Shown: in pieces, positions 1-12,600 of the stretch
Position numbering within the stretch: the first letter of the stretch is position 1
Layout of the letters: every line of letters begins with the position of its first letter
Assembly: GCA_008711295.1 (NCBI GenBank)
Contig: VUYV01000044.1
Location: 1,245,201 to 1,309,200 of the forward strand
Direction of reading: 5' to 3'
DNA: 64,000 nt
Source of the DNA: Anarhynchus alexandrinus
Taxonomy: Eukaryota > Chordata > Aves > Charadriiformes > Charadriidae
Position numbers and translations under genes: made by a program
Notes under the pieces: model-generated
What the model was told of the DNA's origin: nothing
The model's database searches: none
Seen by the model: only the letters and a program-made list of their open reading frames with translations

Positions 1-3000
1 GCCTTAAAGTGAGTCTTGTGTGTGCTTTGTCTACTTGTATGTTTTCAATATAGACACAGTGGTGCAGGTTACATCCAAGTCATGTTACAGTCTGCTTGAA
101 ATTTCAGACGAGTTGTAGCCTTACCCTTCACTCAGAATAGTAGTTTTCCTTTGTTGAATATAGGGGATCTTCTAGGTTGTCTTCCCAGTGGAGGAGAAAT
201 CAGTGACATAGTGTGGATGTATTCTAAATGTAACTTGTTTTGTTACGTACATCAGTCCTGGAACAGTAGTCAGAAAGAGCAGATGGATGCCCCCTTCTTC
301 TAGAGAATCCCACTGCCAGGGAGTAATTTTGCCTGAAGGCAAATTTCAATCTAAGAGCAAAGCAGCAAGCAAACTATCCTGCCTTTGACACGACAAAATT
401 TTGTCTCACAAAACTATAATCGGCAATTCTATCATCAACATGTCTTCCAAAGAATGGCCATTTGCTCACACTGGGAAAAGTGCTTGGCAGACTGTGCAAT
501 AGTGCCACCTGGTGAAAACTGCCATGGAGAATGCTTTTCAGCGGCAAGAGAGGTCCAAACCAGCACATTAGAGGTACACGCTGTTAGAAGCTTTACAGTG
601 CCTTGTGCGGATTAAGAAGCCTCTAGTTATGTGTGATGGTTGATACATGACAGGAACAGTGGTTATTGGCATGATGGGTGTGCAAAAAGGCCCCTAGGTC
701 TTTACTATTTTTTTTTTCAAGAATAAGTTGGTCCACATTTCCACTATTCCTTTTACACTTACCACTTAAGGAAGGTGGAACTAATTTATTGCTGTTTATA
801 CACCCTTAGTGGTTTTCCAGACCTTCCCACTAGCACATAATCATAACAGTGTGAGAATGCTGTGTTGCTGCATACAATTGGTCTCTTGTTAGAATCTAAC
901 ATAAAGAGATGCTCAGTCAAAGAAGCAGTCAAAACTTTCAGCAAAAGGAGATAAAAGCAAGATGGCAACTCGAACCAGATGCAGTCATGCTTCTTTTGTG
1001 TATATAAGATTTCTTGTGCTGATTGTAGCCTTACCCCGCCATATGTAGGTCACTTGGTTGGCAAGCTATTAATGTGTCCTAGATCTGCTATAGTTCTTGC
1101 CATGATAAATGACTCTTTTTCCTGGGAAAGTGTGTGTTAAGGTTAGCTGTGCATTTACCTTCCTGACAGACTCAATGTGGGCAGAGGAAAACAATTAACC
1201 TATTTAAGAGCAAATATTTTGAGGAAGAAATTGCACAGAAGAAGAGCCAAGCAACACTTCCCCCATGTAAAGACAGCATGGTTCAGTTATGTCCAAACAG
1301 ATCAGTTTAGATTGATGAATGGAAAATATTTATTTAATGATACTAGCTTTTCAAATTATTTGAATAATTTGTTTATAGCCCAGTCAGAGCAAGTTAAAGT
1401 CAGTGAGAAAATTTCATGGTTGAGGGAGAAGGGAGAGTTTGTCTGTATCAAAAAAAATAAGCAGCTGAGTTCACCATCTTAAACCAAAGTCAGTGTTGCA
1501 GCTATGAAGGGGGAGATGAATTCGACACAAGGCTTGGCAGAGGAGAAGTTAAATCTTTCTGAGGAATGGGAAATTACTGCCTACCTTTCAGATACGCAGG
1601 CAAAATAAGGCCAGTTGAGAGAATCCAGTAATGAGGCTATGGAGTAAAAATCAATTAAAATGACCCGAGTATAAAAGGCTATGGGGGAGGGAGATTCCAT
1701 CTCCTTTTTCTTGGTGTTTTGCCATGTTTGGCTCTTGCACAGAATGCTGACCTGAAGTGGGGCCTATATTTCCAGCTTTAGAGAGAGATATTTTGAATTC
1801 CTTTTGATTTATGTTATGGAGTGCTTTTATTTTATGGGCTTGACAGAGGCCAGAAAGACCTTTGTAAACTGGACTTTGTATGTGCAGTGTCTTTGCCAGC
1901 TGAAGTGGAGCTCACTTGCTTTGACATTGGCTGAGCATCCATTCACAGTGCTGAGCACATATTTAATCCTCACTATGACACACCCTCTAGTTATTAAAAG
2001 ATGCCAGCATTTGCCCAAAATTTTTGTCGTAGATGTATGCTAGAGACTCAGGTATTGTCTGAGCACTTTGCAGAAAGCAAGGAAGGTCCTTGGAAGCTTG
2101 AACCATTTCAGATAGGCTGAGATTTGGTTATGAAGAACAAGAAGAGCGTTGACCTGAGCAGGCAGAGACTTAAAGCAAGAAGTTTGCAGAGCAGTCATTC
2201 CTCTTCTGGGGCTAGGGACACCCTGGGTGCATCCCAGCTTGTAAGATGTAGGGGGTATTCGAAAGCACTTCCCCTTCAAAGGTGATTTCAGTTTTTTCCA
2301 AAACTAAAAGGTGGCAGTGATTGAAGAAGGGTTGAGTGAGGTAGTAAATGGGAGCAGTGTGCCTGATGAAATATCCTGGCTTCAGTTAGTCAGTATGGAG
2401 ATGAACAGATCCCGTACCTGCATATCTTCATCCTCCTACCATCACTTCTTTTGCAGTTGACCACAGGAGCATCTTATTTGTGCAGGGATTTAGGATGGTA
2501 CCAAAGTTAGCAAATAAACAATGGGATCACTGGAGGAAAGAGAAGAAAATTCAGGGGGAAACCCAATGGAGATTAAGAATGCATGAAAAAGAGAATGAAA
2601 ATATTCAGGAGGGAAGGAAAAAAAAAAGGCTGAGGTTGTAGTGATATCTGTAGGATTAAGAAAGAGAATGAATAGGAAATCCTGAGAATTAGTGTTTCCC
2701 CTTGATGGTACAGGAAGGGAGAATGGCATTCTATTCCTAAGAGGGGAAAATCTATCCAAGCTAGACCTGTGTGAGTTGGTTGGTCAAAACGTCCTCTAGT
2801 AAAACATAGATTTGGATTGAACAAATAATTTTGTTGCTTCTTGTGAAATTGTTTTTGTTAGGAGGAAGATGGTAAAAAAAATTGTACGATCTTTCTGAAA
2901 ACAAGGCATCTCACTTTTTTAAATGAGAAAATAAAAATGTGAACACCTCAACCGTGTTTTATGTCAGTGAATAAAAAATTTTAGTAAGTCTCAAGTCAAC

Positions 3001-3033
3001 AAAAAAAATATGAGCTCACTGGAGATGCTTTGA

Positions 3034-3056
3034 GAAATTAGTGTGAAACTAATTTC
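3034..3056. repeat. perfect 9-bp inverted repeat
   Basis: The arm GAAATTAGT (3034-3042) and its exact complement ACTAATTTC (3048-3056) are separated by five bases. It could form a small hairpin or be a palindromic protein-binding site. In AT-rich DNA such a palindrome may also be chance. No terminator-like U-tract or gene end is associated. Confidence 0.5.
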
Positions 3057-3978
3057 CTTAATAATTGTTTTTCAGGTCAGTGATGAAATAAAAAGTCAGC
3101 TGTTCACATATATGTATTCAAACCACTTACCATTATTTAATAGTGTTGTAACATACATGATTCTGGGATTTCTGAATTTGATATAGCACATGGGATCACT
3201 GATCCATCTGGAGCAACATTCTGTCTCTAGCTTTGCCCAGTTCCTGACATTTTAGTGGAAGACAAACAAACTAAAAAGATAATCAGTTACTGTTCTCCCC
3301 TCAGTTTGTGCTGAGCTACTAATTTAGATAAGGGAGTCTGAAAGTAAGCCCTGAACCATAATGCTGTTTTTCCTGATCATAATCTTCCGTGACTATGCGG
3401 TTATCTTTTGGTCGCAACATTATCCAGCACTTTTCTCAAACCTGTCTGAAATGTTTGAATGAATGGCATCCTAATGGCAGCAACTGTCATTGTATCCATG
3501 TGGCTAAATAATGAGGTGCCTAGATACTAAGCAAACAGGCTAAAGGGTAATACATGACTGCAGGTCTAACTCATGCTATTGATGCATGGAAGTGACAGAA
3601 CATAGCAAGGAGAATTCTTACCCAGTTATTTTAGTGAGGGTGAAAGTGAGCATGTAAGATGATTGTTCTCACATGGCTTAACTTTAGGCACCTGGTTTAA
3701 AAAAATTAAGTGAAGACACTAGTCTCCCTTGGATTCCTATATAGTCAGCAGAAAGAGATAGTTTCTCCATGATCTCTCACAGAAGCAATACAGAACACGA
3801 GCCCAATCTAACTCAGATTCTTGATTCTAAAATGGTTGAGATTATTCTTCATGTAACATGGATGAGCATGACGCTACTGTTAGTAAATGAAATAAATGTA
3901 TTTACTGTAGATAACAGAGCATATTACTCATCTGTAAGTGTAGTTACAAGCTGTATGAGAATGGGAATGGGAGTTTGG

Positions 3979-3993
3979 AAAAAAAAAAAAAAA
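3979..3993 (+). repeat. poly-A run (15 A)
   Basis: There are fifteen consecutive A residues. No retroposed gene body or SINE was recognised just upstream, so I read it as a simple homopolymer rather than a retrocopy tail. Confidence 0.8.
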
Positions 3994-4378
3994 GTGGTCT
4001 AAAATACAAGATTTCTAGAAGAGCAGAACAGTCTTATCCTGTGGCTGATATCCCAAGTGTTAGAAACCACTTTCTGTTAGAGAAGAAGTTAACCACTATG
4101 TGTGTAAATCAGAAGTGAAATGTCCTCAAAGACAATATTCCTATGTGGCAGGGTTTTACAAGTGTTGATCTGTTGGGAGATAGATGCACTTGCCAATGTC
4201 TCTTTTTCTCGGGAGGGACCTATTTTTGGGACTCCCCATTGGCTTCTTTCCCAGATTTTGTAGAGACTCCAGGTCTCACTGGAACCCGGCTTTGCTGGCA
4301 GGAGTGAAATATATTTTCCAGTCCTACATTCATGAATAGGAACAGAAGTTGGTTAACTCTTGGTGCTCTTAGAAGGTG

Positions 4379-4401
4379 AAGCTTGTATAAGCTTGTATAA
4401 G
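4379..4401. repeat. short tandem repeat, 10-bp unit x2
   Basis: The unit GCTTGTATAA occurs twice head to tail. The periodicity continues for two bases before and one base after the two units. It is probably a small replication-slippage duplication and has no recognised function. Confidence 0.75.
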
Positions 4402-7400
4402 TATTTAAGACTTCAGTGGCAGCTGACTCTGATCACTGAATTCTTCATACAGTCTAGTAATATTTGAATTTTATAATTTTTGAAGCATGCATATGTCAAG
4501 AATACAGTTTCACTTGATTAATCTAAAATTACTGAGTAGAGGTTTTTAAAACAGAATAGGTTTGACTTCTTTGATTTCAGTGTGTATTCTTCCAGATAAA
4601 GAAAATTTGTAGAAGCTGAAGAAGCCATAATCACTTTCAGAAGCATGCACTGGATTTATATACTTTTGCTGTTCGCCCATCAAAGGAGATTGTCTTAATC
4701 ACTAGAGGATAAATGGAACCTGACTTTAAATTAGCAAAAATAAGCATGGTGCATTAAGAAGTAGAAGGAGGGTAAGAATATCAGTGGGAGCAATGTACAC
4801 CTTAGATTAAAGCCACTGCTGGTGGCTATTAAAGTCTAGACCAGAGGCACATTCAGAGATACACTTTCTTCAGCTGCGAGTAGGATCCTACACTATGCTA
4901 CATGCCCTCCCCATACCACTCATATGAATGCACCTACCATATACACAGTACAGTTGGGTTGTTGCTTCCTGGAACAACCTGTTGTGCACTCTACAGATCA
5001 GATGCAAAAGTTGCAAGTAGTGTCCAGACTAGACAGCAGACACATACAAGTGGCTGCAGCTGGAAGATTTCTTCAACCTGCAGTTGAGGAGCAGTCCTGG
5101 AACACACAGCCCCAGGGGAGAGACAAGTAAAATTGATTCTTATGCAGTTGATATTTGCTTCATTTATATTGCATTCTTATTAAGAATCAATATTACATAT
5201 TGCAAGATAAACTGATTTACCAGTACTATCTTTGTCAGGAAAGCCACATATGATGCCTATAAAAGTCTAGTCACTTCTAAAGACTAGCATCTATGTGACT
5301 GTTATGTAGACATGACTTTATGTGCTTAATCTTAGGTCTCTGGGTTTGAACATTTTGGCTTAAACCAGCTTGCTTTGTTTTCCTCAGTTTCTCCTAATCA
5401 CTCAGTTTTATCTTTCAGAATAAGCATTGTTCTAAGGTTGTACCACATAGGAGAGCCTCTGTACATACAAAACCAGACCTGTCTGAATCTGAAGGCAAAT
5501 TGCAGTTATATACTGAAGGGTTGTGGAAATTTTCCCTGAGTATTTTACATAAACAAGTTATTTGTTCATTCAATAAACCTGGAGTACTTCAAAGCAACTG
5601 TTTACATTAAGGATGAAACAGAAAATTTTGGTTAGCAGAATTCCATCCTCATGGCCAGAGAGTTGTCAAGCAGATACATAAACATTAGGGAGCTAATATG
5701 TTTATCCTGAAGGGACAGCTCAAGCCAAAAGCATAATTTTTAGATGGAACATCCCGATGTGTTAGTCCATACACACCTATTGGTGGAATCAAAACAATCA
5801 GTGTTGGCTGGCAAGTCTCTTTTTTGGAGGCCTGGCTTGGAAATTCTACACAAACAAGTGTTCAAGCACAGGCTCCACTTCATGTTTATGCTTTATACTG
5901 TCATTCTGCTTTTAGAGCTATAGTAAGACATTTTGGGTCACAGTAACTGAAATGGTTATGAAGTGTAAGTTGGGAGGAGGAGGATATAATTTCTAGAAGA
6001 GAGCAGAACTGGTGTCTCTTGTGTTATACTGCAGGAACATATGCCTCTCTCATTAGTCCTTGGGAAAAAAACAAGCTAAAGGGTGAAGCTAAGTAAATAC
6101 TGTAAAGCTGTATTCATGGATATTTATTCAAATGCGCTCAGTTTAACCACACTCAGGCAGTTTTTCCTTTTCATTTTTCATTGTGCCCTCATGCATACGG
6201 GCCTTCGTTCCCAGTTCCTGGGAAAGGCTGCATATATGTAGGCAGTTAAGACAAAGAGGCTAGTGACTTATTTACAGCTTGGAGGAAACAATAACTCACC
6301 ATGTAACTCACAAGCAGCTTCACAAAGTACCAAATAGACAAAATCAATTAAAAAACAATAGTTTTTCAAACCCTGCCAGGCTGTAATATACTTACGAATA
6401 AAGTTATGCATGACCAACAGCTTCATAAATACCAAAGTCTGTTTGCAGAAAATGATGAACAAATGTTTTAGTCATGCCATACATCGTTTATTACAGATAA
6501 AACCCCTCCATATCTAATTGCAAGATTTGCTCTGTGTTCTTCTCTTGTGTGTGTAAGAAAGTGAGGAAAGTAATTATGGTAGACCATATTTGCCAGGAAA
6601 AAAAAAAAAGCCTTTGAAAGACAGTGGGCTAATTGCATGAAAGCCTAGTTGTAGAACTGTTTCCGTGGAGCTATTTAACAGAGTTTTTTTACAGAACCCC
6701 TTTTTGTGCAGATGGTCTCTTCTTCGTAGAGAAATACCTATGAGAAAGAAACTACACTGAATTTTTGGATTGTACTTGGTTTATTTCAGAAGATCCCAGA
6801 GGATGTGGAAATTTGTCCTCTGAATTCCAATAAGCCTGGGGTTTTTTTCACCGATTATTCTGTGATCCCAGAGACGATCTATCAGGATGGCTAATGAATC
6901 ATGTATCATTTCAGCTGTAACAGAAGCAGCTTTTAGACACTGCGGTTGCTTCATAAAGTAGGCTAAAGGAAGAAAAGAAAAAAAAAAAAAGTTGTATTTC
7001 TGACCAAGTGATTAATACATCGTGATGTTATATTTATTACACTGTCACTTCTATGCGACCTAAGTACTTTACCTAAGCAGTAAAGGGATGGTATAGGGGA
7101 GGTTCTGCTGAGCTTACAATAAAGGCTAAGAGTTGTCATAAGGATTGCTATTGTTGATGGCTGGTGTCAATACCAAATAACAGCATCTGTGTATAGACTA
7201 GGCCATGAAAAAGTTGAGTTTCTTGTCAAAAATCTTGTTGAGAAAAATGTGTTGAAATAATATAGTTTGCAGCATTATCCTGCATTTCCAAGTTCTGTTT
7301 ATACAGCTGGAGCAGTGCAAACACAAAATGGCAAAAATCTACACCAAACCAAAACAACCTATCAGGACTTTCAGGGACTAAGATGCTTCTCGGCCGTTAT

Positions 7401-8104
7401 GAAGCCAGCTAAGCTGACCCCTCACTTCTTCTCTTGCCAACACAGGAGATAATACAGGGTCCTGAAGGGTAGACCAGACCTTCAACTGCCAGGCATTAGA
7501 ACAACTAGTAAACTTTATTAGGCTATGGTGAATGCCAGCACATCCCCTGCTGGCTAAGGGGAGCAGGAGAGTGGTGTAGAGCTCAGCTCATTTTAGAGTC
7601 TGGCTTTTCCGCTGCTACAGCCTGTCATAGCTCTTGTTCATTTAAGCAATGAAAGAAAACAAGTGAGTCCCTGTTCAATGGAGATAAGTTATCCTGCATT
7701 GGGGTAGGGTAATGAACTAATAATCTCTTGACATATCTTCTAGCTCTATATTCTAGAGAATAATCTTTGAGTGACTACATTTTTCAAATGTGGACCAGAG
7801 CTTTCAAATCACATGTTTAGCTTTCAATTCATGATGCTTCCTGGTGCTGAAATGCAAGGCCTCATTTTGAGTTGAATCAGCAAATAAGCCTCCCCTAATT
7901 TTGATATCTTATAATCCAAATCCCCCCAAAACCAAAAGTAAAGACAAATCGCACCTTAATTTGTTAAAAAGAATAGAGAAAGAAAGACAAGAGAATAAAG
8001 TGATGTGATGCTCTTTCTCTGCTTGAGAATCCCAAGGGCAAACTCACTGGCTGCTTGCTTACTGTGGATGGGATCAGCCAAAGAAGTACATCCAAGGGAA
8101 TCTG

Positions 8105-8520
8105 AACATCATTCTTTCCACTTTTTTACATTCTGTTATGAAGCCAGGTTTTTGAAAGGACATTAAGAAAAAGTTGGCAACGGAAGGCAGGAGGGGAAAG
8201 AGCGAGATCATAATTCAAGCCTTCAGCCTGGCTGTTTTTCCTGTGACTGTGGTGCAATGCCAAAACCGCTTGCGTGCAGACTTCAAGTGTAATTCCGATC
8301 ACTCTCACCTCTGACAAATTTCAAGCCAAGAGGTGGAGATGGTAGAATATCCATGCTGTCGAGAATGCTGGCATTCTCCCCAATTTTGTGAGCAGGATCC
8401 ACCTGCCAGGCACTGATTGATTGAACCATCTGGCTTTGCATTATAACTGCAAGAATGCAAAAGTTGCAGGAAACAAGATAAGCATCATCTGTGCAAGGCA
8501 CTCATTGGATTCAAAGTCAC
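8105..8520. promoter_or_regulatory. candidate conserved non-coding block
   Basis: This stretch keeps more CpG dinucleotides than its surroundings (for example near 8178, 8202, 8265, 8272, 8297 and 8359). It also has balanced, low-repeat sequence and overlapping short open frames on the minus strand. Such texture is common in vertebrate conserved elements, but conservation itself cannot be seen from one sequence. It is not recognised as coding or repeat. The enhancer reading is inference, and single-copy background is the alternative. Confidence 0.2.
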
Positions 8521-9544
8521 TACATTAGCATCGAAAGTGGCCTGGCGAAAATGACTGATTTGTTATGTCTCATATCATTCAAATGATTGTCTTCAGCAAA
8601 ACATAGTTATAGAGGAAATGCAAGTCTGATAAGAAAATTAACCTTAGTCATTAGATGTTAGAGAGAGAAAAGCTCTACCCCATCAGTGATAAACAAACAC
8701 TGTATTGATCTGTAGTTGCTGCTGCATATCAATCCTTTCTCTTATGTGACAGGATTTTAGAGAAGAGATGTAAATTTAAGAGGTAGTAGTTTTACACTGG
8801 TGTAACTTACGTAAAGGTTTAAAGGTTAAAAGAACCCCAACACTAAATTAGTTCTGTTTAGTTTTCTCTGTGCTTGTTGAGGCATGTCACAGGCAAGGTC
8901 AGCGATTGCTTTGACACTAGCAGTGTTTAGCTCCAAATGACGGACTTAGTACACCCTCTATTCTTGGCCAGGTGACCCAAGTAGCACTCTTATTTTTTTG
9001 TTAGATAAAATTAATAATATTTTTTCCGATCCTAAAGTAAAAGGTGGGCAAACTGAGAAATAGGCAATTCTCTTTGTTCCTCTTTCAGCAAAAATTCCTC
9101 TGTAAGACTTCTTCCCTTACAAGCAGCATATAATGCCTTTGAATCATCCAACTTTCCCAAGCAGTGAAAGGCACCAGCGGCTGATAAAGAGTGTGAGACT
9201 TTATCAGTGGTTTCAGGAGTCAAAAGCACAGCAGGAAGTGGACAGAAATATTTTACAGTGAAAATAGTGGGTTACTCAGTGATTATTTCTAGTGCTTTAC
9301 TAGAGAAACATAAGGCATCTTGCAAGCTTTGATTAAGGATTTTTTCTTTTAATCTGTTGCATATCGTATCGTTGATATTATCTAGTAACATGGTCAGGAT
9401 TAAGTTAGTTGGAAGTACTTGTGTTTCTCAGTTCATGAAGAATACCTTCAGAAGCATTCTTAAGGCTGCAGTTCAAAGTTGTCCGTATATGTATGGAAAA
9501 ACCAACATGCATAGAGTTATGTCAGGTTATTCATGATCTGTGTA
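8521..9544. other. single-copy sequence, nothing recognised
   Basis: This is AT-rich sequence without a recognisable exon, RNA gene or repeat. The only open frames are about 65 codons or less and are compatible with chance. Confidence 0.5.
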
Positions 9545-9640
9545 GTCTTAAGGTAGTCCCTTGGCTCTGCCGCTCATTGACTTGAGTGGATCATGTGGAA
9601 TAAGTATCATATTAAGTTGTGATTCAAGACTTTCTCATAA
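9545..9640. repeat. ancient amniote interspersed-repeat fragment (unnamed)
   Basis: The segment contains TAGTCCC, then CATTGACTTGAGTGG, then ATGTGGAATAAG. Together these resemble the old reptile/bird repeat sequence with the pattern AGTCCCATTGACTTCAATGGGACTACTCATGTGAGTAAG, heavily decayed. I recognise the pattern from other sauropsid genomes but cannot name the family. Orientation is unassigned. Confidence 0.35.
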
Positions 9641-12600
9641 TGCAGAAACACAAACATGCAGAATTAGGATTGCTTGACTTTGCAGTAGGATTAACGCCCT
9701 TTGAAATTGTGTCCACATACATTGGTGTATGTGTGTGTGTTCCTAAAATTAAAAAGGAAATCTGCATAGTACTTATCCCATCCTACACCAGCAGCAGGGT
9801 TATGTCTGGAAAACTCATAAGTATGGAATAGATGTCTTCAATCTGAGCCGCAGAACTAACATTAGCTGGCTGCAGAAGAACATTGTTTTTGCAGAGCAGA
9901 AGGATCAGTCCTCAATCTTAAGGTGTATTATGAAAAGTTCAGCCTCGTTTTTTTCTTTCTATTTAGTCTCTGAGGATAGAAGACTCTCTGCCCAAAGGAC
10001 TGCAATATAAGCTTCTGGTACCATGTATCGCACCAGGGAATGGAACTGGAAACTTGGTAGGAGAGGCATGGAGAAAATAAAATTTTGCTGGATGAGTGGT
10101 AGGGAAGACAAAACATACAGCAGCATCAGGTCTGGGGGATGGGATAGTAGTAATCTGTGTATTTTTCCCCACATCTGGTTTTCCTCTCTTGGTTGTCATG
10201 AGATTTGTTACGCTGATACATGCCGTTACAAAGTGAGCTCTGAACCTAGTGTATCCTTGCAGGCCCTGATTCCCTCTGGCTAGCTTACGCTATATTGATT
10301 CTTTAATCCCTGTGGGTATCCCAGCACGGTCCATATCCAAAATGAAATTAATTTAAAAGTAGTTTCTGAATACTGAAGAAATTGTTCAGAGTTTTTTATT
10401 TTAATAACAGCATAATACCTATTGTTTACTTCTACTGTACATGTTATATTATACTTATTATTTGCCCTAGTAAAACTGTAATGTAAACCTACAAAGTGAT
10501 TTTGTTATACCGAGTTTACGTCTCTGGATAGTAAATAACAGACTCTCCCACCAAAATTCACCTCTTAATATACCTGTTGGATCTTGAATCCAGTATTATT
10601 CTCTCTCTCTCTCATGGGAGAAAATTATAAGCAAGATCCACAAGGAAGTCATGGGAGGAATAATTTTTTAATTATTATTAAATCTTATTTATTGCTTGTT
10701 GAACCCTGATGAGGCATTTGGTATTGCACAGATGCATTTGAAGGAGCTCTGGTCTGCATCTAGGGACAGTCGCCTGTATGTGGGGAAATGAACATATGAA
10801 GAAGCAAAAGATCCAAAACAATGAAAAGGGAGCAAGTATCTTTATCCTGTATACTTCTGTATGGAAATAGTTCAAGAATAATAGAAACTGTAGCTCTTCT
10901 GATTCAGCAGTGTCTTATCTGTAATATGTGACAATAAGCTTTTGAGCCAGGCATTTGCTGCAGTATTAAATTTCTCCTTTTGCAAGTAAAGGATGATCAC
11001 TGAACAGGCTTTTTGGTGTCTGTCAAAATGTACATCTAAATGACTAATATGAAGAGGTGGAGACGCTATATGCCTTTTATCTATCCTCTAGCACATACGT
11101 TTGGGACTCTGTTTAACTTTCACTGACATTGCTAGGAATATCTGTTAAAGATTATTTCCTCATTTTTGATATCCAGTCAGATGAGACAACATGTAGAGTT
11201 ACAGTAGATGTTTTACTGTAAATCTGTCTTTGTTTGCTAGCGGTACAGTTGAGAGGAACCCTGCACAAAATAAGTGACATCATCTGAAGCTGGGTTAAGA
11301 GAAAGAGGGGGTGGTGGAAGGTATTCTTGAAAAGAGACAGAAATTGGATGTTCTCCAGCTTCTCTTCTCAGGCTGGCATCAGATTAGAGTATCGGCTGTA
11401 GAGAGAACATGGGCCTCTTGGTGGACAGCATGGTTTGAGCAGGTGAAACAGGGATCCCTGCTAAGTTACAGACTTATTTCTATGAAGGCAGTAGTAAATT
11501 GAGGTGCTTTTAGAAACCTGTAATGTACATATTTCCTCTTCATACTACCAGAAAATTAGATTTATATTGCTCAGGATAAATGAGGAGCTTAATTAACAAA
11601 TAAAGGGACTGAGCTATCAGGCTGTCAAATAAATAAAATAAATGAAAGTAGAGCAATAAAAGGAAAATGTATTAAAGAAAAAGAATCTTTTTTGCTGGGA
11701 TTTTGTGCTTTTTGAATACAATCTTAACCTGGTGTATGCGTGTGTGTTATATCCATGAAATACATATGAACATTGTTAAGGAAAGGAGGGGGGAGAGTCG
11801 TTCTTCAGCTGGTGATAAGTTTGTTATAGCCAGCCTTCATAATTTGTATCCTTTTGAATTAAGATTATCCAGAGGCTCTGCTTACTCATTAAAATTTGAT
11901 TCAAACACAATGAAACCTAACAAAGGGTCTTCCATAATGATAATGAGCCTCATGTTTTATAGTCTGTTGAAACCTTCTTAAAGTTAGTGATGAGTTCTGT
12001 AGGTCATTTTATACATTCTTGCAAGGAAGCTGGAAGCCCAGCAGCATTGTCTAGAATTCCATATCACAGTGTTGATATCACTAGCAAACATGATATTTAA
12101 AAAAGGGATTTAATGAGAAACTAGAACTGTGTTCCAAAGTGCTGTTAGCTTGTTCTCCAGAAAAAAAAAATAAAAATTGGAGATTACTAGAACACACACC
12201 TGTTTGACCTTTTCCACTTATATCCACAGAAAGTTGTACACAACGTTGAGAATACAGAATACACTTTAAAATATGTATAGGAAAAATTGACTGTGTCTTT
12301 CTGAAGGTACCTATTTTCAAAATGTTACTGAATGTGGAAAAATTAGTGATATTTCATATAATGGATGGTATGAAGCTGTACCTGCACCAAGTCATGGCAA
12401 CAACACTCACATGCTAACTAGAGTTGTGTTTGGTTGGCTTTGGCTCTGGCTTTGACATTCGTTATAGCTACATGCATTAGTCACACCACTGGCGCTTTAG
12501 TAGGTGACAACAGTGGCCAGTCAGACAGGGGGAACAGTGAGCACTACAGATCTCATGATGATTCAAAGCAAGTTGTCACTGAGTCATAACTGCATGAACC

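Larger units (their letters stand above)
1..8104. other. single-copy AT-rich sequence, no gene recognised
   Basis: No exon, RNA gene or recognised repeat was found here. Reading frames are short (about 100 codons at most) and resemble no protein family I know. The sequence is AT-rich with few CpGs, as expected for avian intergenic or intronic DNA. It contains poly-A runs (for example 3979-3993, 6598-6609 and 6978-6990), a 10-bp tandem repeat at 4379-4401 and a perfect hairpin at 3034-3056. Old undetected repeats cannot be excluded. Confidence 0.55.

Noticed and set aside
1177..1482. 101-codon plus-strand frame with a basic N-terminus
   Set aside because: It begins at GTG, not ATG, and shows no domain. 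The basic run is the effect of A/G-rich sequence.
1925..2020. MIR-like text (GTGCTGAGCACATATTTAATCCTCA)
   Set aside because: Only one short block resembles MIR and the rest does not follow, so it is not called.
4902..5130. Two overlapping plus-strand frames of 61 and 68 codons
   Set aside because: Somewhat protein-like text (LQVVSRLDSRHIQVAAAGR), but no family recognised and both frames are equally open, so coding is not supported.
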